A stretch of 64,000 nt of DNA from contig NW_027480468.1 in the NCBI RefSeq assembly GCF_051401765.1, forward strand, positions 124,001-188,000. Reading direction: 5' to 3'. This document shows positions 44,768 to 59,400 of the stretch, one piece after another. Both the position numbers and the translations under genes were made by a program. How positions within the stretch are numbered: the first letter of the stretch is position 1; every line of letters begins with the position of its first letter. The notes beneath the pieces are model-generated. The model saw nothing but the letters and a program-made list of their open reading frames with translations. It was not told where the DNA came from and searched no databases. This DNA comes from Calliopsis andreniformis. Its lineage: Eukaryota > Arthropoda > Insecta > Hymenoptera > Andrenidae.

Positions 44768-45590
44768 TAAATAAGAGTAAAAACATGTATTTTGAACTAT
44801 TCAATTACTAATTTTGAATGTTTAAGAGAAATTGCATAATATATATGTATTCATTTTATCAAACCATATATTTCTTCTTCTTCTATCCCTCCCCCATTTC
44901 CTTTAACGTAATAGTAACAATGATTTAATTACTTTAATGTAATGATTTAATTGCTGTGCGATATAATTCCATTGTTATTTAATAACATTTTGAAGTATAT
45001 AACATTAATCATAATAAATCATTGCACGATGTGGTTTAATTGTGATTTGATATATAGTTCAATCATCTATCACCTATGGTTCAGTTGTGGATCGATATGG
45101 TACAATCATGGTTCAGTTGTAGATCCATGCGGTACAATCATGGTTCAGTTGAGGCTCGATGTGGAACAACCATGGTTCAGTTGTGGTTCGATGTGGTGCA
45201 TTGATGGTTTGATGTAGATCGATCATTGTACAATTGTAGTTTTATTATGGTTCGACATGGATTGATCATTGTTCAATGTGGTTCGATTGTGGTTCATTAC
45301 GCTTAAACCATAGGTCGATATAGATTGATTACTGTTCAACATGATCCGACTAATGATTGATTAAAATTTTGATTACAGACCAACAATAAGCATTATTTAA
45401 TATAGTATTAATAAGATGCAGTTATGATTAGAAACATGGTTCTGATTCCTGAATATACATGTATCACACAACACATCACTACATTGTCTCTGTAGCTGAA
45501 CGCTGTGAGACTGTAGAATCTTGCCATGCAGGTGAAAGATAAGAATGATGATCTAGTGGGGACAAAACTAGTGGGGATAGCTATATATAA
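44768..45590. other. AT-rich flank of the Maverick with minisatellite
   Basis: No gene. From about 44,900 it becomes a decayed repeat of TGGTTCGATGTGG-like motifs, clearest at 45,077-45,204. The last ~200 bp before the copia LTR are complex and unassigned. The right end of the Maverick should lie here but I cannot find inverted repeats. Confidence 0.5.
45077..45204 (+). repeat. 32-bp minisatellite, four units
   Basis: Units begin TGGTTCAGTTG at 45,077, 45,109, 45,141 and 45,173, an exact 32-bp period with a few substitutions per unit. More degenerate copies continue to about 45,340. Confidence 0.9.
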
Positions 45591-45789
45591 TGTTGGAATA
45601 TGGAACAATTTTAAATAAAAAGAAATTTGATTTTTTAACTCAACGCACGGAAGAAGTCTGTACGATATCTGATCTCACATGAATATATTCAAAAGTAAAT
45701 AAAAAAACCATAGAAACAAGACAGAGCACTTTCTGTATCCTTCGATACTTTCGATACTTGTTTTTGTTCCTTGATTATATAATCTAACA
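45591..45789 (-). repeat. copia B 3' LTR (199 bp)
   Basis: TGTTGGAATATGG...AATCTAACA on the plus strand. It differs from the 5' LTR of the same copy by three substitutions and one extra A in an A run. Low divergence suggests a recent insertion, or gene conversion. Confidence 0.93.
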
Positions 45790-45798
45790 GGCCCCCTC
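45790..45798 (-). other. copia B polypurine tract
   Basis: GGCCCCCTC on the plus strand, i.e. GAGGGGGCC before the 3' LTR; identical to copy A. Confidence 0.75.
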
Positions 45799-46032
45799 AA
45801 AAACAAGTCGGTGCTGTTCATATTAATTGTACATTAATAAGTCTAATAAGTGTACTACGAGTATTACCGTACAGACTGTCTACCTTGTGCTTTATTTTGA
45901 CTCTAATTCTGGGAACAAAATACAAATGGTCCAACATTCGTTGCAAGGGAATGGGGAAACCCAGAAAAACCCATCCAGACCATACAAAGTATATACAAAA
46001 TAATAATAATTTTTATGCTTATATTAATCTTA

Positions 46033-49000
46033 TTATTCTAATCCCATTTTTGCTCTAAATTCCAAATATTTGCTTGCTGGCAACGGCTTCGTTAAAGCAT
46101 CTGCTAGTTGATCACCTGTAGGAATATATTCAAGTTTTATTACATTCTTTTCAACTTGTTCTCTTGAAAAGTGGTATTTTATGTCTATATGTTTTGAACG
46201 CTTATGGCTACTTGGATTACTCGCAATATTAATGCAACCCATATTGTCTTCGTAAATTATTATTGGATCAAAGACATTTATATTAATACTGATTGCCAAG
46301 GATTTTAACCATAATGCCTCTCTCACAGCTTCAAAAAGAGCCATGTACTCTGCTTCTGTGGACGAGACAGCCACTGATGTTTGCCTTTTCGTATTCCAGC
46401 ATATTGTACATTGTTCATATAACTTAAATAAATATCCCGTTGTGCTCTTACGATCTGTATTTTCATTACCTCCCCAATCAGAATCGACATATCCACTAAA
46501 TAGATTTTTATAATCAATTTTAACATATGTTAATTTAATATCAGCAGACCCTTTAAGATACCTCAGAACCCTTTTAAGATTTTGCCACAGTTCTCTGTTA
46601 TTTTTACTTGAGTATCGACTTAAAATATTTACCGCTATGCATAAATCGGGTCTCGTACAAATCATTATGTACATCAAGGATCCAATTAAATTACGACAAG
46701 GTGCATTATACTCTTCTTCTGAATTCAAAGCTACATGATCTAATACACTTGGAAGAGGTGTACTTACGGGTTTGCAATCTAACATATTAAATTTCATAAG
46801 AACAGTCTTAATATATGCACTTTGATCCAATGTTACTTGTCCATTAGTTCTTTCCACTTTTATTCCAAGAAATAACTTAATTTCATTTAAATCTGTCATG
46901 CAAAATCTATTTTTCAAATAATTTTTGAAATTTTGCGTTGTCTCAGATTCAGCAGTCATAATCACTAGATCATCCACATATAGTACCACATATATATTCT
47001 TTAATATATTCTTTCTATCTAATATATAAATACAACGATCCGCTGATGAATTTCGGAAACCTTTCTCTAAAAGAGCTTTTTCGAACATCTCAAACCAGCA
47101 TCTGGCTGATTGCTTGAGACCATACAAAGCTTTATTCAATTTACACACTTGATTATTACTATCACATTTAACACCTTCGGGAATTCGCATATAAATTTCT
47201 TCCCTTAAAATACCATTTAAAAATGCCGTCTTAACATCCATTTGATGCACTAGCAAATTATGCTGATTAGAAAAAGCCATAAGAAATCTAAAGCTTGACA
47301 TTCTAGCTACAGGTGCAAATGTTTCATTATAATCTTCTAAATATTTCTGACTGAAACCACGGGCCACTAATCGAGCTTTGTATTTTAACGGATTTCCGAA
47401 TTCATCATTTTTGATCGTGAATACCCATTTACAATCAACAATGTTCTTATTCTTTGGCTTCGATACCAAATCCCAAGTTTTATTTATGACTAACGAGTTT
47501 ATTTCATCGGCAATAGCTTGTTCCCACTTAGCTCTGTCATCTCTAGTTTTAATTTCATCAAATGAGTTGGGTATTTTACAAATTATCGATTGAGCGCATA
47601 AAAGATAATCATCGTCATTATTAAATTCATTATATGACATAGGAGACTGTCGCTTAATCCTATCACTCCTTCTAGGTTCTATACTATCTTTTAATTCTAC
47701 CACTTGATTATTTTCTGGTCCCGATACTCCTGTTACATCTGTTTTAGTTACAGATTTACTTTTCTCTTGATCTACCATTACTTTAATTCTCGGCTCTATC
47801 ATATCTGATTTATTGTTATCAGATTTTTTTCTTTTTAACACATCTGATTTTTGATTATCAGATTTATTTACTTCACACTGTATATCTACTGATTTCGGCA
47901 CTTCACGAGATGCATCAGTTTCACATAAACCACGTTTTAAACCTATTCCCTTTATTACCGGCCGAGATTCTAAGTAATTAATTTCATCAACTATTACATC
48001 TCTTACTATCTCAAATTTCCCATTTTCTACGTTCCACACTTTGTATCCATTTGGTGTAAACCCTACCAATATACATTTATAAGACTTTTCGTCAAATTTC
48101 GATTTCCTAACTTTATCATGCACATACACTGTGGAACCAAACACTTTTAAATACTTCAATTTGGGCCTTTTATTATGCCACAATTCAAATGGGGTTTTAT
48201 TAACATTAAGAGCTTTCGATGGGGTTAAATTAATTAAATATGTAGCAGTTAAAACTGCTTCTCCCCAGAACTCTTTTCCTAAACCTGCACCGTTTATCAT
48301 TGCACGTGCTTTTTCAGTTATAGTTCTATTCATGCGTTCTGCAACACCATTTAACTGAGGAGTTCGCGGAACCGTTAAGTGATAGCTTATACCCTTTTGT
48401 ATACAATAATTTTTCATCTCATTAGATAAATATTCCTTGCCATTATCACAGTATATATTGACAATCATTAAATTAAAACGTGCTTCACTTTTAGCAACGT
48501 AATCCTCAAAGAATGTAAAAACATCTGATTTATTTTCAAGTTAATACGTCACACAATAATGCGTAAATTCATCTATGAAAGTTATAAAATACTTTTTATC
48601 ATTAATTGTAGAAGGAGTGATCGGTCCACAAACGTCTGTGTGAACAATAAACAATGGCTGCCTAATGTGACTTTTATCTTTTGCCTTTTCAAATAGCAAT
48701 TGTGCTTGTTTTCCTTTAATACAAGCTTCACATATATTATCGTCTGGAATTACTTTTTCAAGATACGTCACATCCTCCACCATCTGCTTATTCTTCAACT
48801 GTAAAAATTTTGCCTTTCCTATATGCCCTAAGCGCCTATGCCATAATTCATAATTATTAACTATCTTATTAGAAATATAAGAATTAAGTGAATTTACTCC
48901 TTTCTCAATGACATCAAAATCTATAAATATTAAATTATTTGAAGGCTTACCAATCATCATCATTTTACCGTTTTTGATTATTTCGACGCCCCTCTCATTG

Positions 49001-50184
49001 AAAGTTATACTCATTCCTTTTTGCTGCAACTTTCTAACGGATAGTAAGTTGTACGGCACGTCCGGGCAGTACAATACGTCCTCCAGAACGCCTTCAATTC
49101 CCGTATTGGTGGTCACAGGTATCTGCCCCTTCTTCGATGCAATTATATATTCTCCATTTTTCGCTATCGAAATCCTGATGGGTGGATCAAGTATGGTCAT
49201 ATTTGAAAATACATTATCTTCTTTGACTATATGATCCGATGCTCCAGAATCCAGGATAAATGTTAATTTTCCGGTTTTCATGACCTGGTAGTCTCCGGTC
49301 ATAAAGGCATATCCCGACACGTTGTCGCTTGTAACAGCTTGCGTCGTCTGATTTGTATGTATATTTTGATTTTTGTTTCTTTGTTCTGCTCTATATTGGA
49401 GCCTCTTCTTATAGTAATAACACTCTTTAATCTTGTGTCCTGTTCTTCCACACTGATGACATTTTCCGGTAAAAGATTGTCTATTCGGCTTGAATGTATT
49501 TCCTCTTCTAATGTTACCTCTTCTATTACTTCCTCTTTTAAAGCGTGTACTTCCAAAATTATGTGGTCTTTGATTTTCCACTTCAGCTTGGAGTACTTTC
49601 GCGCTGGTATCCAAATTTTCACTTTCAATTTTCGTTTCATGATCCAACAGTCTCTTTTTAACTATGTCAAGTGTAATTCTCGCTTCTGTCATCATCGTCT
49701 CAATGACAGTTGACACCGTATCATATACTTCGGGCAAACTAGATAACAAAATTGAAATAGTTTCGTTTTCCCGCACAGTCACACCCGCAGCTGATAAGTC
49801 TGTGACTAAATCGTCAAACACTTCGAAATGATCTTTCAACGAACTGTCACTTTTCATTTTCAATCTTAAGAGCTTTTTCCTAATGGATAATTCCGTAGCC
49901 GTACTTTGACTCTCATACACTGAACCTAAACTTAATATTATTGATTTTGCTGTACTTCCCGGAGTGTCATACTTCAAATGCGTATCAGATAAATATTGCA
50001 CAACAGTGCATTTGGCAATGCGTTCCGCCTTCGACCATACTGCGGTGACAGGAACTGGTGGTTGCTCGTCAAGAACTTTTAATACATCGAGCTCATATAA
50101 TAAATTACGAACTCTATGCTTCCACGCGTTGTATTTCGTACCACTGAATTGCTGAATGTTTCTCCTGTCTTTGGACATCTCCAT
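46033..50184 (-). pseudogene. copia gag-pol polyprotein, one nonsense codon
   Basis: ATG 50,184 to the stop at 46,033, about 1,384 codons. Domains by approximate residue: gag 1-230, zinc knuckle CHQCGRTGHKIKEC about 240, protease LDSGASDH about 311, integrase zinc region HRRLGH...CEAC about 446-480, integrase Asp (HTDVCGP) about 513, Asp (YCDNGKEY) about 577 and Glu (NGVAERMNRT) about 613, RT with QMDVKTAFLNG and YVDDL about 1,070, RNase H with SSTEAEYMAL and EDNMGC about 1,280-1,315. All catalytic residues that I can identify are present. The only break I see is TAA at 48,541-48,543, where copy A has TTA, inside the integrase core. The frame continues unchanged on both sides, so this copy would need one readthrough, or is defective. 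Confidence 0.95.
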
Positions 50185-50276
50185 CGTCACGCAGTTTAAA
50201 GTATTTTACACTTAATTGATTAAAAAAAAACTAAACTAATTAACACGCGATACACTTAATTATTATAGAATGAATT

Positions 50277-50290
50277 CTGGGCCCATAACC
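50277..50290 (-). promoter_or_regulatory. copia B primer binding site
   Basis: GGTTATGGGCCCAG on the minus strand directly after the 5' LTR; same as copy A and Drosophila copia. Confidence 0.85.
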
Positions 50291-50488
50291 TGTTGGAATA
50301 TGGAACAATTTTAAATAAAAAGAAATTTGATTTTTTAACTCCACGCACGGAAGAAGTCTGTACGATATCTGATCTCACATGAATATATTCAAAAGTAAAT
50401 AAAAAACCATAGAAACAAGACAGAACACTTTCTGTATCCTGCGATACTTTCGATACTTGTTTTTGTTCCTTGATTATATAATCTAACA
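50291..50488 (-). repeat. copia B 5' LTR (198 bp)
   Basis: Ends AATCTAACA at 50,488, followed directly by TCAATCCTCATTCTTCAATCC of the satellite. The same LTR-satellite joint, inverted, is at 8,651/8,652. Confidence 0.93.
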
Positions 50489-53400
50489 TCAATCCTCATT
50501 CTTCAATCCTCAATACCCAATCCTCAATCTTCAATCCTCAATCCTCAATCCTGAATTCTCAATCCTCAATCCTCAGTCCTCAGTCCTCAAACCTCAATCC
50601 TCAACCCTCAGCCCTCATCCTCAATCCTCAATCCTCAATCCTCAATCCTCAATCTTCAACCCTCAATACTCAAACTTCAATCCTCAATCCTCAATACTCA
50701 ATCCTCAATCTTCAATCCTCAATCGTCTGTCTTCAATCCTCAATACTCAATCTTCAATCCTCAATCCTCAATCCTCAATCCTCAATCCTCAGTCCCAAAT
50801 CCTCAATCTTCAATCCATAATCCTCAACCCTCAATCTTCAATCCTCAATACTGAATCTTCAATCTTCAATCCTCAATCCTCAATCCTCAAACCTCAATCC
50901 TCAACCCTCAGCCCTCATCCTCAATTCTCAATCCTCAATCCTCAATCCTCAAACCTCAATCCTCAATCCTCAGTCCTCAAACCTCAATTCTGAATCCTCA
51001 ATACTGAATCCTCGATCTTCGGCCCTCAGTCCTCAACAATCAGTTGTCAATCCTCAATCCTCAATAGAATATCCTCAATTCACAGTTTTCAATACTCAAT
51101 ACTCAATCTGCAATCATCAAACCTCTATCCACAAACATCAATTCTCATAACTCAACCCTCAACACTCTGTCCCCAATATTCAGTCCTCAATCCTCAATCC
51201 CCAATCCTCAATCGTCAATCTTCAATCCTCAATACTCAATCTACAATCCTCAATCCTCAATCCTCAAACTTCAATCCTCAATCCTCAATCCTCAATACTC
51301 AGTCCGCAGACATCAATTCTGAATCCTCAATCCTGAGTCCTCAATCTTCAATCCTCAATCCCAAATCCTCAATCTTCAATCCATAATCCTCAACCCTCAA
51401 TCTTCAATCCTCAATACTGAATCTTCAATCTTCAATACTCAATCCTCAATCCTCAATTCTCAATCCTCAATCCTCAGTCCTCAGACCTCAAACCTTAATC
51501 CTCAACCCTCAGCCCTCATCCTCAATCCTCAATCCTCAATCCTCAATCCTCAAACTTCAATCCTCAATACTCAATCTTCAATCCTCAATCCTCAGTCCTC
51601 AAACCTCAATTCTGAATCCTCAATCCTGAATCCTCGATCTTCGGCCCTCAGTCCTCAACAATCAGTTGTCAATCCTCAATCCTCAATAGAATATCCTCAG
51701 TTCAGAGTTTTCAATTCGCAATACTCAATCTGCAATCTTCAAATCTCTAACCACAAACATCAATTCTCATCACTCAACACTCAACACTCAGTCCCCAATC
51801 CTCAATCTTCAATCCTCAATCCTCAATCCTCAATCGTCAATCTTCAATCCTCAATACACAATCTTCAATCCTCAATTCTCAATACTCAATCCTCAATCCT
51901 CATTCTTCCATCCTCAATAGCCAATCCTCAATCTTCAATCCTCAACCATCAATCCTCAATTCTGAATCCTCAATCCTCAATTTTCAATCCTCATTCTTCA
52001 ATCCTCAATCCTCAATCCTCAATCCTCCATCCTCAATTTTCAATCCTCGATCTTCAATCCTCAATCCTCAGTCCGAAATCCTCAATCTTCAGTCCATAAT
52101 CCTCAACCCTCAACCTTCAATCCTCAATCCTCAATCCTCAATCATCAGTCCTCAAACCTCAATCCTCAATCGTCAGTCTTCAATCCTCAATAGTCAATCT
52201 TCAATTCTCAATCCTCAATGCTCAATCCTCAATCCTCATTCTTGAATCCTCAATACCCAATCCTCAATCTTCAATCCTCAATCCTCAATCCTCAATTCTC
52301 AATCCTCAATCCTCAATCCTGAGTCCTCAGTCCTCAAACCTTAATCCTCAACCCGCAGCCCTCATGCTCAATCCTCAATCCTCAATCCCCAATCCACAAT
52401 CTTCAATCCTCAATACTCAATCTTCAATCCTCAATCCTCAGTCCTCAAACCTCAATTCTGAATCCTCAATCCTGAATCCTCATTCTTCAATCCTCAATAC
52501 CCAATCCTCAATCTTCAATCCTCAATCCTCAATCCTCAATTCTCAATCCTCAATCCTCAGTCCTCAGTCCTCAAACCTCAATCCTCAAACCTCAGCACTC
52601 ATCCTCAATCCTCAATCCTCAATATTCAATCCTCAATCCTCAATCCTCAATACTCAATCTTCAATCCTCAATCCTCAGTCCTCAGACCTCAATTCTGAAT
52701 CCTCATTCCTGAATCCTCAATCTTCAATCCTCAATCCCCAATCCTCAATCTTCAATCCTCAATCCTCAATACTCAATCATCAATCCTCAATCTTGAATCC
52801 TCAATACTCAATCTTCAATCCTCAATCCTCAATCCTCAATCCTCAATACTCAATCCTCAATCCTCAATCTTCAATCCTCAATAGTCAATCTTCAATCCTC
52901 AATCCTCAATGCTCAATCCTCAATCCTCATTCTTCAATCCTCAATACCCAATCCTCAATCTTCAATCCTCAATCCTCAATCCTCAATTCTCAATCCTCAA
53001 TCCTCAATCCTGAGTCCTCAGTCCTCAAACCTCAATCCTCAACCCGCAGCCCTCATGCTCAATCCTCAATCCTCAATCCTCAATCCTCAATCCTCAATCT
53101 TCAATCCTCAATACTCAATCTTCAATCCTCAATCCTCAGTCCTCAAACCTCAATTCTGAATCCTCAATCCTGAATCCTCATTCTTCAATCCTCAATACCC
53201 AATCCTCAACCTTCAATCCTCAATCCTCAATCCTCATTCTTCCATCCTCAATACCCAATCCTCAATCTTCAATCCTCAATCCTCAATCCTCAATTCTGAA
53301 TCCTCAATCCTCAATTTTCAATCCTCATTCTTCAATCCTCAATACCCAATACTCAATCTTCAATCCTCAATCCTCAATCCTCAATTCTCAATCCTCAACC

Positions 53401-56400
53401 CTCAGTCCTCAGTCCTCAAACCTCAATCCTCAACCCTCAGCCCTCATCGTCAATCCTCAATCCTCAATCTTCAATCCTCAATACCCAATCCTCAATCCTC
53501 AATCCTCAGTCCTCAAACCTCAATTCTGAATCCTCAAACCTGAATCCTCCAACTTCGGCCCTCAGTCCTCAACAATCAGTTGTCAACACTCAGTACTCAA
53601 TAGTATATCCTCAATTCACAGTTTTCAATACTCAATACTCAATCTGCAATCATCAAACCTCTATCCACAAACATCAATTCTTATCACTCAACCCGCAACA
53701 CTCTGTCCCCAATATTCAGTCCTCAATCCTCAATCCTCAATCCTCAATCGTCAATCTACAATCCTCAATACTCAATCTTCAATCCTCAGTCCTCAATCCT
53801 CAATCCTCAATCCTCATTCTTCAATCCTCAATACCCAATCCTCAATCTTCAATCCTCAATCCTCAATCCTCAATTCTGAATCCTCAATCCTCAATTTTCA
53901 ATCCTCATTCTTCAAACCTCAATACCCAATACTCAATCTTCAATCCTCAATCCTCAATTATCAATCCTCAATCCTCAATCCTCAATCCTCAATCCTGAAT
54001 CCTCAATCCTCCATCGTCAGTATTCAATCCTCAATACTCATTCTTCAATCCTCAATCCTCAATCCTCAATACTCAGTCCTCATTCTTCTATCCTCAATAA
54101 GCAATTTTCAATCTTCAATCATCAATCCTCAATCCTCTATCCTCAATCCTCAATCCTCAATCTTCAATCCTCAATCCTCAATACTCAATCTACAATCCTC
54201 AATCCTCAATCCTCAATCCTGAATCCTCAATCTTCGGCCCTCAGTCCTCAACAATCAGTTGTCAATCCTCAATCCTCAATAGAATATCCTTAGTTCAGAG
54301 TTTTGAATTCGCAATACTCAATCTGCAATCTTCAAATCTCTATCCACAAACATCAATTCTCATCACTCAACACTCAACACTCAGTCCCCAATCCTCAATC
54401 TTCAATCCTCAATCCTCAATCCTCAATCGTCAATCTTCAATCCTCAATACACAATCTTCAATCCTCAATCCTCAATCCTCAATCCTCAATCCTCATTCTT
54501 CCATCCTCAATAGCCAATCCTCAATCTTCAAGCCTCAACCATCAATACTCAATTCTGAATCCTCAATCCTCAATCTTCAATCCTCATTCTTCAATCCTCA
54601 ATCCTCAATCCTCAATCCTCCATCCTCAATTTTCAATCCTCGATCCTCAATCCTCAATCCTCAGTCCGAAATCCTCAATCTTCAATCCATAATCCTCAAC
54701 CCTCAACCTTCAATCCTCAATCCTCAATCCTCAATCATCAGTCCTCAAACCTCAATCCTCAATCGTCAGTCTTCAATCCTCAATAGTCAATCTTCAATTC
54801 TCAATCCTCAATGCTCAATCCTCAATCCTCATTCTGCAATCCTCAATACCCAATCCTCAATCTTCAATCCTCAATCCTCAATCCTCAATTCTCAGTCCTC
54901 AATCCTCAATCCTGAGTCCTCAGTCCTCAAACCTCAATCCTCAACCCGCAGCCCTCATGCTCAATCCTCAATCCTCAATCCCCAATCCTCAATCTTCAAT
55001 CCTCAATACTCAATCTTCAATCCTCAATCCTCAGTCCTCAAACCTCAATTCTGAATCCTCAATCCTGAATCCTCATTCTTCAATCCTCAATACCCAATCC
55101 TCAATCTTCAATCCTCAATCCTCAATCCTCAATTCTCAATCCTCAATCCTCAGTCCTCAGTCCTCAAACCTCAATCCTCAAACCTCAGCACTTATCCTCA
55201 ATCCTCAATCCTCAATATTCAATCCTCAATCCTCAATCCTCAATACTCAATCTTCAATCCTCAATCCTCAGTCCTCAGACCTCAATTCTGAATCCTCATT
55301 CCTGAATACTCAATCTTCAATCCTCAATCCCCAATCCTCAATCTTCAATCCTCAATCCTCAATACTCAATCCTCAATCCTCAATCTTGAATCCTCAATAC
55401 TCAATCTTCAATCCTCAATCCTCAATCCTCAATCCTCAATACTCAATCCTCAATCCTCAATCTTCTACCCTCAATAGTCAATCTTCAATCCTCAATCCTC
55501 AATGCTCAATCCTCAATCCTCATTCTTCAATCCTCAATCCTCAATCCCCAATCCTCAATCTTCAATCCTCAATCCTCAATACTCAATCCTCAATCCACAA
55601 TCTTCAATCCTCAATACTCAATCTTCAATCCTCAATCCTCAATCCTCAATCCTCAATACTCAATACTCAATCCTCAATATTCAATCCTCAATACTCAATC
55701 TGCAATCCTCAATCCTCAATCCTCCATCCTCAATCCTCATTCTTCAATCCTCAATACCGAATCCTCAATCTTCGATCCGCAATCCTCAATCCTCAATTCT
55801 CAATACTCAATCTTCAATCATCAATATTCAATCTTCCATCCTCAATCCTCGATCCTCAATCCTCAATCCTCAGCCCTCAATGTTCAATCCGCAATAACTA
55901 ATCCTCAAATTTCAATCCTCAATCCACAATCCTCAATCCTCAATCCTCAATCCTCAATCCTCAACACTCAAACCTCAATCCTGAATCCTCAATCCTGAAT
56001 CCTCAATACCCAATCTTCAATCCTCAATCCCCAGTCCTCAAACCACAATTCTGAAACCACAATCGTGGATCCTCAATCTTCAATCCTCAATCTCCAACCC
56101 TCAATCTTCAATCCTCAATCCTCAATCCTCAATCCTCAATTCTCAATCTTCAATCCTCAATACTCAATATTCAATCCTCTATCCTCAATCCTCAATCCTC
56201 AATCCTCAATCCTCAATCCTCAATCCTCAATCCTCAATCCTCAATCCTGAGTCCCCAAACCTCAATCCTGAATCCTCAATCCTGAATCCTCAATCTTCGG
56301 CCCTCAGTCCTCAACAATCAGTTGTCAATCCTCAATCCTCAATAGAATATCCTCAGTTCAGAGTCTTCAATTCTCAATTCTCAATCTGCAATCTTCAAAT

Positions 56401-59400
56401 CTCTATCCACAAATATCAATTCTCATCACTCAACGCTCAACACTCAGTCCCCAATCCTCAATCTTCAATCCTCAATCCTCAATCCTCAATCCTCAATCTT
56501 CAATCCTCAAACTCAATCTTCAATCCTCAATCCTCAATCCTCAATTTTCAATCCTCATTCTTCCATCCTCAATAGCGAATCCTCAATCTTCAATCCTCAA
56601 CCATCAATCCTCAATTCTGAATCCTCAATCCTCAATTTTCAATCCTCATTCTTCAATCCTCAATCCTCAATCCTCAATCCTCAGTCCTCAGTCCTCAAAC
56701 ATCAATCCTCAACCCTCAGCCCTCATCCTCAATCCTCAATCCTGAATATTCAATCCTCAATACTCAATCCTCAATACTCAATCTTCAATCCTCAATCCTC
56801 AGTCCTCAGACCTCAATTCTGAATCCTCAATCCTGAATCCTCAAACATCAATCCTCAATCCCCAATCCTCAATCTTCAATCCTCAATCCTCAATACTCAA
56901 TCCTCAATCCACAATCTTCAATCCTCAATACTCAATCTTCAATCCTCAATCCTCAACACTCAATTCTCAATACTCAATCCTCAATCCTCAATCTTCAATC
57001 CTCAATACTCAATCTGCAATCCTCAATCCTCAATCCTCAATCCTCAATCCCCATTCTTCAATCCTCAATACCGAATCCTCAATCTTCAATCCTCAATCCT
57101 CAATCCTCAGTTCTCAATACTGAATCTTCAATCATCAATATTCAATCTTCAATCCTCAATCCACGATCCTCAATCCTCAATCCTCAGCCCTCAATGTTCA
57201 ATCCGCAATAACTAATCCTCAAATTTCAATCCTCAATCCTCAATCCTCAATCCTCAATCCTCAATCCTCAGCCCTCAAACCTCAATCCTGAATCCTCAAT
57301 CCTGAATCCTCAATATCCAATCTTCAATCCTCAATCCTCAGTCCTCAAACCACAATTCTGAAACCTCAATCCTGTATCCTCAATCTTCAATCCTTAATCT
57401 CCAACCCTCAATCTTCAATCCTCAATCCTCAATCCTCAATCCTCAATCCTCAATCTTCAATCCTCAATACTCAATATTCAATCCTCTATCCTCATTCCTC
57501 AATCCTCAATCCTCAATCCTCAATCCTCAATCCTCAATTTTCAATCCTCAACACTCAATCTGCAATCCTCAATCCTCAATACCTCAATCCTCAATCCTCA
57601 TTCTTCAATCCTCGGTACCGAATCCACAATCTTCAGTCCTGAATCCTCAATCCTCAATTCTCAATCCTGAATCCTCAATCCTGAATCCTCAAGCTTCAGC
57701 CCTCAGTCCTCAACAATCAGTTGTCAATCCCCAATCCTCAATAGAATATCCTCAATTCACAGTTTTCAATACTCATTACTCAATTTGCAATCTTCAGATC
57801 TCTATCCACAAACATCAATTCTCATCACTCAACCCTCAATACTCAGTCCCCAATCCTCAAGCTTCAAACCTAAATCCCCAATCCTCAATCATCAATCCTC
57901 AATCTTCAATCCTCAAATCTCAATCTTTAATCCTCAACCCTCAATCTTCAATCCTCAATCACCAATCCTCAATCCTCAATCCTCAATCCTCAATCGTCAA
58001 TCTTCAATCCTCAATCCTCAATCCTCAATCCTCAGTCCCCAAACCTCAATCCTGAATCCTCAATCCTGAATCCTCAATCTTCGGCCCTCAGTCCTCAACA
58101 ATCAGTTGTCAATCCTCAATCCTCAATAGAATATCCTCAGTTCAGAGTTTTCAATTCGCAATACTCAATCTGCAATCTTCAAATCTCTATCCACAAACTA
58201 CAATTCTCATCACTCAACACTCAACACTCAGTCCCCAATCCTGAATCTACAATCCTCAATCCTCAATCCTCAATCGTCAATCTTCAATCCTCAATACACA
58301 ATCTTCAATCCTCAATACTCAATCTGCAATCCTCAATCCTCAATACCTCAATCCTCAATCCTCATTCTTCAATCCTCAGTACCGAATCCATAATCTTCAA
58401 TCCTCAATCCTCAATCCTCAATTCTCAATCCTGAATCCTCAATCCTGAATCCTCAATCTTCAGCCCTCAGTCCTCAACAATCAGTTGTCAATCCCCAATC
58501 CTCAATAGAATATCCTCAATTCACAGTTTTCAATACTCATTACTCAATTTGCAATCTTCAGGTCTCTATCCACAAACATCAATTCTCATCACTCAATCCT
58601 CAATACTCAGTCACCAATCCTCAAGATTCAAACCTAAATCCCCAATCCTCAATCATCAATCCTCAATCTTCAATCCTCAATACTCAATCTTCAATCCTCA
58701 ACCCTCAATCCTCAATCCTCAATCCTCAGTTCTCAATACTCAATCTTCAATCATCAATATTCAATCTTCAATCCTCAATCCACGATCTTCAATCCTCAAT
58801 CCTCAGCCCTCAATGTTCAATCCGCAATAACTAATCCTCAAATTTCAATCCTCAATCCTCAATCCTCAATCCTCAATCCTCAATCCTCAGCCCTCAAACC
58901 TCAATCCTGAATCCTCAATCCTGAATCCTCAATACCCAATCTTCAATACTCAATCCTCAGTCCTCAAACCACAATTCTGAAACCTCAATCCTGAATCCTC
59001 AATCTTCAATCCTTAATCTCCAACCCTCAAATTCAATCCTCAATCCTCAATCCTCAATCCTCAATCCTCAATCTTCAACCCTCAATACTCAATATTCAAT
59101 CCTCTATCCTCATTCCTCAATCCTCAATCCTCAATCCCCAATTTTCAATCCTGAATCCTCAATCTTCGGCCCTCAGTCCTCAACAATCAGTTGTCAATCC
59201 TCAATCCTCAATAGAATATCCTCAATTCACAGTTTTCAATACTCATTACTCAATTTGCAATCTTCAGATCTCTATCCACAAACATCAATTCTCATCACTC
59301 AACCCTCAATACTCAGTCACCAATCCTCAAGCTTCAAACCTAAATCCCCAATCCTCAATCATCAATCCTCAATCTTCAATCCTCAATACTCAATCTTCAA

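Larger units (their letters stand above)
45591..50488 (-). mobile_element. Ty1/copia LTR retrotransposon, copy B (nearly intact)
   Basis: A 4.9 kb element with LTRs of 199 and 198 bp that differ at about four positions, the copia-type primer site, a purine tract and one almost uninterrupted gag-pol frame. The 5' LTR (right end) joins the satellite; the 3' LTR (left end) joins unrelated DNA near the Maverick. Flanks read TATAA and TCAAT, so there is no target-site duplication. It is the inverted partner of copy A. Confidence 0.95.
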
